From contig JAUIIO010000001.1 of NCBI GenBank assembly GCA_030431715.1, positions 186,001 to 250,000 of the forward strand: 64,000 nt of DNA, given 5' to 3'. The notes under the pieces were generated by a model. That model was not told the DNA's origin. It saw nothing but the letters and a program-made list of their open reading frames with translations, and searched no databases. This document shows positions 60,879-64,000 of this stretch, piece after piece (positions within the stretch are counted from its first letter, which is position 1; the number at the start of each line of letters is the position of its first letter). A program made the position numbers and the translations under genes. The DNA is from a bacterium (GTDB lineage: Bacteria; Bdellovibrionota_C; UBA2361; RFPC01).

Positions 60879-61433
60879 ATGCCTACCGAAGATCCACCAA
60901 AAGAACCAGACCTTGAATTCGAACAAGTCGATAGCAGCCAGCAGTACGACATTTTAAGCCTTTGGGAGAAATACGAGGATGTTGCAATGCATTTCAACGA
61001 CCTCATCATGAAGGTTCGAGTGCAAGCTTTAGGTGCAGTGGCGGCACTTTCAACTTTGGTCGGTATACTCGCACAGGATGCGGATAAGGGAGTTTCTTGG
61101 GGGTTTCTGACTTCTATTTTTTTCTTCTTAATCATTTTTTGGCTCGCTATTTGGGTTTTAGATTTCGAATATTACAATCGACTTTTACATGGGGCGGTAG
61201 ATGCAATCTTAAAACTTGAGAAAGCTAGTAAGACTTCTAAAACGATATCCAAAATTGAACTCAGTACCTGCATTGAAGCTGCAAACTTTGGCCACAGGAC
61301 TTCAATCGATAAAGATACTCGCAGCTGGAGAGAAAAATTCCTTACAGGAAGAAGAGCATTCTATTTTATCGTCATGGGAGCTCTCTTAGCAGCCTTTATT
61401 TTTTCTGGCTATCATTGGTGGTACGGTATATAA
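60879..61433 (+). CDS. Cassette 1: three-helix membrane protein of unknown function
   Basis: A 184-residue protein. A hydrophilic N-terminus with LSLWEKYEDVAMHFNDLIMK leads into membrane helices at about 49-67 (ALGAVAALSTLVGILA) and 76-97 (FLTSIFFFLIIFWLAIWVL). A cytoplasmic helical loop (EYYNRLLHGAVDAILKLEK) and a third helix at about 160-180 follow. The layout is reminiscent of small effector membrane proteins such as the SLATT group, but I see no diagnostic motif. The start is only 16 bases after the cassette boundary and has no Shine-Dalgarno. The TAA stop lies inside the R'' box of attC1. Confidence 0.8.
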   Translation: MPTEDPPKEPDLEFEQVDSSQQYDILSLWEKYEDVAMHFNDLIMKVRVQALGAVAALSTLVGILAQDADKGVSWGFLTSIFFFLIIFWLAIWVLDFEYYNRLLHGAVDAILKLEKASKTSKTISKIELSTCIEAANFGHRTSIDKDTRSWREKFLTGRRAFYFIVMGALLAAFIFSGYHWWYGI

Positions 61434-61486
61434 CCAAGCAAACTTTTGCACGCGCTGACGCGCGGCAAAATTTTATACCGTTACAT
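61428..61486 (+). other. attC site 1
   Basis: R'' ATATAAC (61428-61434), spacer CAAGC, L'' AAACTTTTGC (61440-61449), variable stem ACGCGCTGACGCGCG, L' GCAAAATTT (61465-61473), spacer TATACC, R' GTTACAT (61480-61486). L'' is the complement of L' except for one extra base, C61443, the expected extrahelical base that directs integrase to the bottom strand. R' differs from GTTRRRY at one base. Confidence 0.85.
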
Positions 61487-61494
61487 GGACGAAG

Positions 61495-62496
61495 ATGAGT
61501 ATTGTAGTTAATGAAAAGTTCTCTCTTATTTGCTTTCCAAATATAAACATTGACTCAAGATTTCCAGATTTCTTAGAACTGCCTCACGGATTTATAGCTA
61601 CTCGTAGCCTGCCTGGTGAGCTTGAGGAGCACTGGGAAGAATGGCTCGGTAGCCACACTGCAAAAGACATGCGAGAAGGAGATCTATATATAGGTTGTAA
61701 ATCTCTCTCGAGAAATCCCGAAATCTTGGACCAAGAGAATCAAAACTTACAGCGTAGCACACGAGCATTATATTGGTCACTTCTGATTTCTGGTTGGACA
61801 AGAGCACATGAAGCCCCCATTAATTTCACTGGAGCAATGCAGAAATCGGGGCTGAACGTACGACGCGTATCAACTATGAATCAGCCCAAATTCATTCCGG
61901 GTACGCCTCTAGCCCCTTGGATAGGGCAGGATCGTCTGATCCAAGCCGCAGAATATGCTAAATCGTTGGAGCAGATTTATGTCACGCAAGATTTCAAAAG
62001 GTTCAAGCGCGTAATCAATGCATTTCAACTTGCCACTGAGGCAAGGTTAGCGGATACCCGCCTACATCAATTTATAAGGTGTATCGAAGGGTTTGTATTA
62101 CCCAGGATCGGATCCACTAAGAGAGATTTTCAGCATCGTACTAAGCTTTTTTTAGGACATAATCATACGGAGCTTGTTGGCGAGCTTTACGAGATACGTA
62201 ATAAAGCAGAGCATATGCACGATGTCTTCGACCTTTTTACCGAATTAGCACCTCATGAGAAGTGGGAAAGATTATTCAAACGAACTTTTCAAGCTGAATT
62301 TATAGCAAAGCATTGCATGCGACGGCTTCTCTCCGACGAAAAACTTTGGCCACACTTTCTTAATGATGAATCACTCAATAAGTTTTGGGAACTTGATCAA
62401 AAGCAGCAGCAAGATATATGGGGAAATCAAATAGATATTGAATCAGAAATGAAAAACTTTTACATGCGAGAAATCGAACACGCTGACTATACTTAG
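61495..62496 (+). CDS. Cassette 2: HEPN-motif protein
   Basis: A 333-residue soluble protein. The C-terminal half is helical and contains YEIRNKAEHMHD at about residues 233-244. Its R235-N-x3-H240 is the Rx4-6H motif of HEPN ribonucleases, with a preceding helix (HQFIRCIEGFVLPRI). Such domains occur in ApeA-type anti-phage proteins and in toxin-antitoxin toxins that cut RNA. The N-terminal half (NEKFSLICFPNINIDSRFPD...) has no motif I know. The frame starts 14 bases after the cassette boundary and has only a weak purine-rich stretch ahead of ATG. No antitoxin is next to it, which argues for a conditional effector if it is toxic. Confidence 0.8.
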   Translation: MSIVVNEKFSLICFPNINIDSRFPDFLELPHGFIATRSLPGELEEHWEEWLGSHTAKDMREGDLYIGCKSLSRNPEILDQENQNLQRSTRALYWSLLISGWTRAHEAPINFTGAMQKSGLNVRRVSTMNQPKFIPGTPLAPWIGQDRLIQAAEYAKSLEQIYVTQDFKRFKRVINAFQLATEARLADTRLHQFIRCIEGFVLPRIGSTKRDFQHRTKLFLGHNHTELVGELYEIRNKAEHMHDVFDLFTELAPHEKWERLFKRTFQAEFIAKHCMRRLLSDEKLWPHFLNDESLNKFWELDQKQQQDIWGNQIDIESEMKNFYMREIEHADYT

Positions 62497-62505
62497 TCGC
62501 TGTCC

Positions 62506-62565
62506 ATATAACAAAACGGTTGATTTTACTTAGCTTCACTGAGAAAATCACCTAAACCGTTAGGC
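62506..62565 (+). other. attC site 2
   Basis: R'' ATATAAC (62506-62512), spacer AAAAC, L'' GGTTGATTTT (62518-62527), variable loop, L' AAAATCACC (62544-62552), spacer TAAACC, R' GTTAGGC (62559-62565). L'' equals the complement of L' plus one unpaired T at position 3 or 4, as in attC1. R' fits GTTRRRY exactly. Site length is 60 bases, typical of short attC sites. Confidence 0.88.
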
Positions 62566-62576
62566 CTACATTGAAA

Positions 62577-63974
62577 ATGAGTGGTGAGAACAAGGATGAG
62601 ATTAAAGACGACGCACACTTGAGGTTGAGTGACTTGCTGCGTGCTCCGCGAGAGTCCTTGGATCTCGAAATTAAAGGGTGGTTGGATTTATCCGATAGCT
62701 CTCACAGGGCGGATTTGGGAAAAGCGCTGCTAGCTTTAGCAAATCACGGGGGTGGCTATGTAATAGTGGGCTATTCCGAGGTAGACGGAGGCTGGGTAGT
62801 CGATGCCTCCAGACCGAACGATCTAGAGGCTTACTCTCAAGATGCGATTAACGGGATAGTACAAAAATTTGCTGACCCTGTTTTTCACTGTGATGTCCAT
62901 TTGGTTCCTCACCCTTCATCCAATGAACTATTTCCTATCGTATCTGTGCCAGGTGGGCACAGATTTCCGATTCGTTCCCGCAGAAGTGGACCGAACGAAC
63001 AACACATTATTAGTGACCGTTATTATATCCGAAGACCCGGTCCGAAGAGCGAGCCACCTCAGTCCGGGCAAGAATGGGATGACCTAATGCGAAGATGCGT
63101 CCTAAACACGAAAGAGGACTTGGTTGAAAGTATTCGGAATGTAATTTCTGGTATCTCTCCCGATGAGAGCGGGAGTTCAAAAAAGAACGGCTCTGAGCCT
63201 GACTCTCAGGAAGCTCTTGCTTGCTGGGAGCAGGAGTCTATTCAACGATTTACGGATCTATGCGAAGAGAAACTCGCTAACGAAAATCCCTCTCGTTACA
63301 GCCACGGTGTTTGGACCGTTTCATACCTTATTAATGGAGATGTAAGCTCTCCGACACTCTCGCAGCTCGATAAGATAGCTCGTGATATAAAAGGGTGGGA
63401 AACTGGATGGCCCGTTTGGCTCGTGGTAGAGAGGCACCCTTTGTCCCCTTATCCGGCTAATGGTGTTGTTGAGTGTTTTCTAGTGGAAGATGGGGTTGAC
63501 GAATTCAGCGATGGATTTCACTCGGATTTTTGGCGAATTTCCCCCGAAGGAAAGGCCTTTCTCCTCCGGGGCTATCAGGATGATAGCCCCAGACAGAACT
63601 TTGAGCCTTCTACTAGGTTCGCCTTGACTATTCCAGTATGGAGAGTAGCAGAAGCGTTACTTCATGCGCGACGTTACGCTCTCGCAATATCCACGGAAGA
63701 TTCTTCAATTCTCTTCAAGACAACATGGTCCGGATTAAACGGCCGCGTGCTTTCGACCTGGGCGAGTCCTCATCGCTTTCCATTGATGGACGACCGAATT
63801 GCTCGGCAAGATAAGGTATCTTCTCAGCGTGAAGTTTTTATAGACGAAATCGAAGCGAATCTGCCAGAGGTGGTTCATTCTATTGTCAGGCCTCTCTTCG
63901 AAGTCTTTGATTTTTATGAGATCAGCCCTCAACTAGTAGCTGAGGAAATATCTCGTATTCGAACTCGTAGGTAG
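62577..63974 (+). CDS. Cassette 3: AlbA_2 (Schlafen-type) domain protein
   Basis: A 465-residue protein. Residues about 20-140 form an AlbA_2 domain (Schlafen AlbA_2, PF04326-like): PRESLDLEIKGWL with E26-S-x3-E31-x-K33, then GKALLALANHGGGYVIVGYS with the conserved A-N-x-GG-x4-G pattern, and RYYIRRPGPKSEPP near the domain end. Homologues act as putative nucleases or nucleic-acid-binding subunits in defence systems. The rest (about 200-465) is an unrecognised mixed alpha/beta region. An in-frame TTG 62571 is possible, but ATG 62577 is more likely. No Shine-Dalgarno is seen, and the start is only 18 bases from the cassette boundary. Confidence 0.82.
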   Translation: MSGENKDEIKDDAHLRLSDLLRAPRESLDLEIKGWLDLSDSSHRADLGKALLALANHGGGYVIVGYSEVDGGWVVDASRPNDLEAYSQDAINGIVQKFADPVFHCDVHLVPHPSSNELFPIVSVPGGHRFPIRSRRSGPNEQHIISDRYYIRRPGPKSEPPQSGQEWDDLMRRCVLNTKEDLVESIRNVISGISPDESGSSKKNGSEPDSQEALACWEQESIQRFTDLCEEKLANENPSRYSHGVWTVSYLINGDVSSPTLSQLDKIARDIKGWETGWPVWLVVERHPLSPYPANGVVECFLVEDGVDEFSDGFHSDFWRISPEGKAFLLRGYQDDSPRQNFEPSTRFALTIPVWRVAEALLHARRYALAISTEDSSILFKTTWSGLNGRVLSTWASPHRFPLMDDRIARQDKVSSQREVFIDEIEANLPEVVHSIVRPLFEVFDFYEISPQLVAEEISRIRTRR

Positions 63975-63977
63975 TAG

Positions 63978-64000
63978 GCCTAACAAACAAGTTGACCGGA
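63978..64000 (+). other. attC site 3, cut by window end
   Basis: R'' GCCTAAC (63978-63984), spacer AAACA and the start of L'' (AGTTGACCGG, 63990-63999) are present; L' and R' lie past the window. R'' is the exact inverse of the R' box that opens cassette 3, as expected for its own attC. Confidence 0.75.

Larger units (their letters stand above)
60864..64000 (+). mobile_element. Integron gene-cassette array (three cassettes, no integrase seen)
   Basis: Three plus-strand genes are each followed by an attC site and start shortly after the previous R' box. Cassette 1 begins at GTTATATACC (60863-60872), the exact inverse of GGTATATAAC at its own end (61425-61434). Cassette 2 begins GTTACATGG (61480) against CCATATAAC at its end, one mismatch. 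Cassette 3 begins GTTAGGCCTA (62559) against TAGGCCTAAC (63975-63984), exact. This matching of a cassette's first bases to its own R'' box is the hallmark of integron cassettes. Cassette lengths are 617, 1079 and at least 1441 bases. No intI lies upstream within the window; the array may be a CALIN or continue past 64000. Confidence 0.88.

Overview
The window looks like the chromosome of a Gram-negative, diderm bacterium of moderate GC content. It carries a DAP-type cell-wall cluster, a DUF4105 protein, lipoprotein-like and periplasmic proteins, a TrkA/TrkH potassium system and a YhhQ-type queuosine-precursor transporter. I cannot name the species. Gene content and the GTCATTGCGAGG palindromic repeats suggest a deltaproteobacterial-grade lineage, but this is inference. 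Most of the window is core genome. The last 3 kb is accessory.

Layout. 0-4.7 kb: tRNA-Arg with partial copies of itself, a TrpR-like repressor with a palindrome at its start, hisE-hisD, then glmS preceded by a well-conserved glmS ribozyme. 4.7-15.6 kb: a periplasmic binding protein and a compatible-solute locus. The locus has two GT4 glycosyltransferases, a histidine phosphatase and a USP-fused glucosyl-3-phosphoglycerate synthase on the minus strand. Divergently it has glycerate kinase and a GH13_18 phosphorylase. Together these can make and break down glucosylglycerate. 15.7-28.7 kb: dcw cluster mraZ-rsmH-ftsL-ftsI-murE-mraY-murD-(coiled-coil gene, tag)-ftsW-murG, with triplicate MraZ boxes and no murF. 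28.7-39.2 kb: a CDF-like protein, trkA-trkH and a protein of about 2,093 residues with annexin-like repeats. 39.2-60.5 kb: argS, tRNA-Leu plus decayed copies, yhhQ, pepF, an HU-like gene, a hybrid histidine kinase, an FeoA-domain protein, an ABC exporter with a small upstream ORF, rtcB, DUF4105 and several hypothetical genes. Families of palindromic repeats lie in between.

60.86 kb to the end: three consecutive integron gene cassettes, all on the plus strand. They are bounded by attC sites with textbook R''-L''-L'-R' architecture, including the single extrahelical base in L''. Each cassette's first bases match the inverse complement of its own attC R'' box. No integrase is visible. The cassettes encode a three-helix membrane protein, a protein with a HEPN-type RNxxxH motif and an AlbA_2 (Schlafen-type) protein. 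These families are common in defence systems, so the array is the best candidate here for an undescribed system. About 180 bp ahead of it is a cluster of GTTTCCT motifs, several of them spaced by about one helical turn.

Other points worth follow-up are the insertion hairpin in the glmS ribozyme, the USP-GpgS fusion, the giant annexin-like protein and the tRNA-derived repeats.
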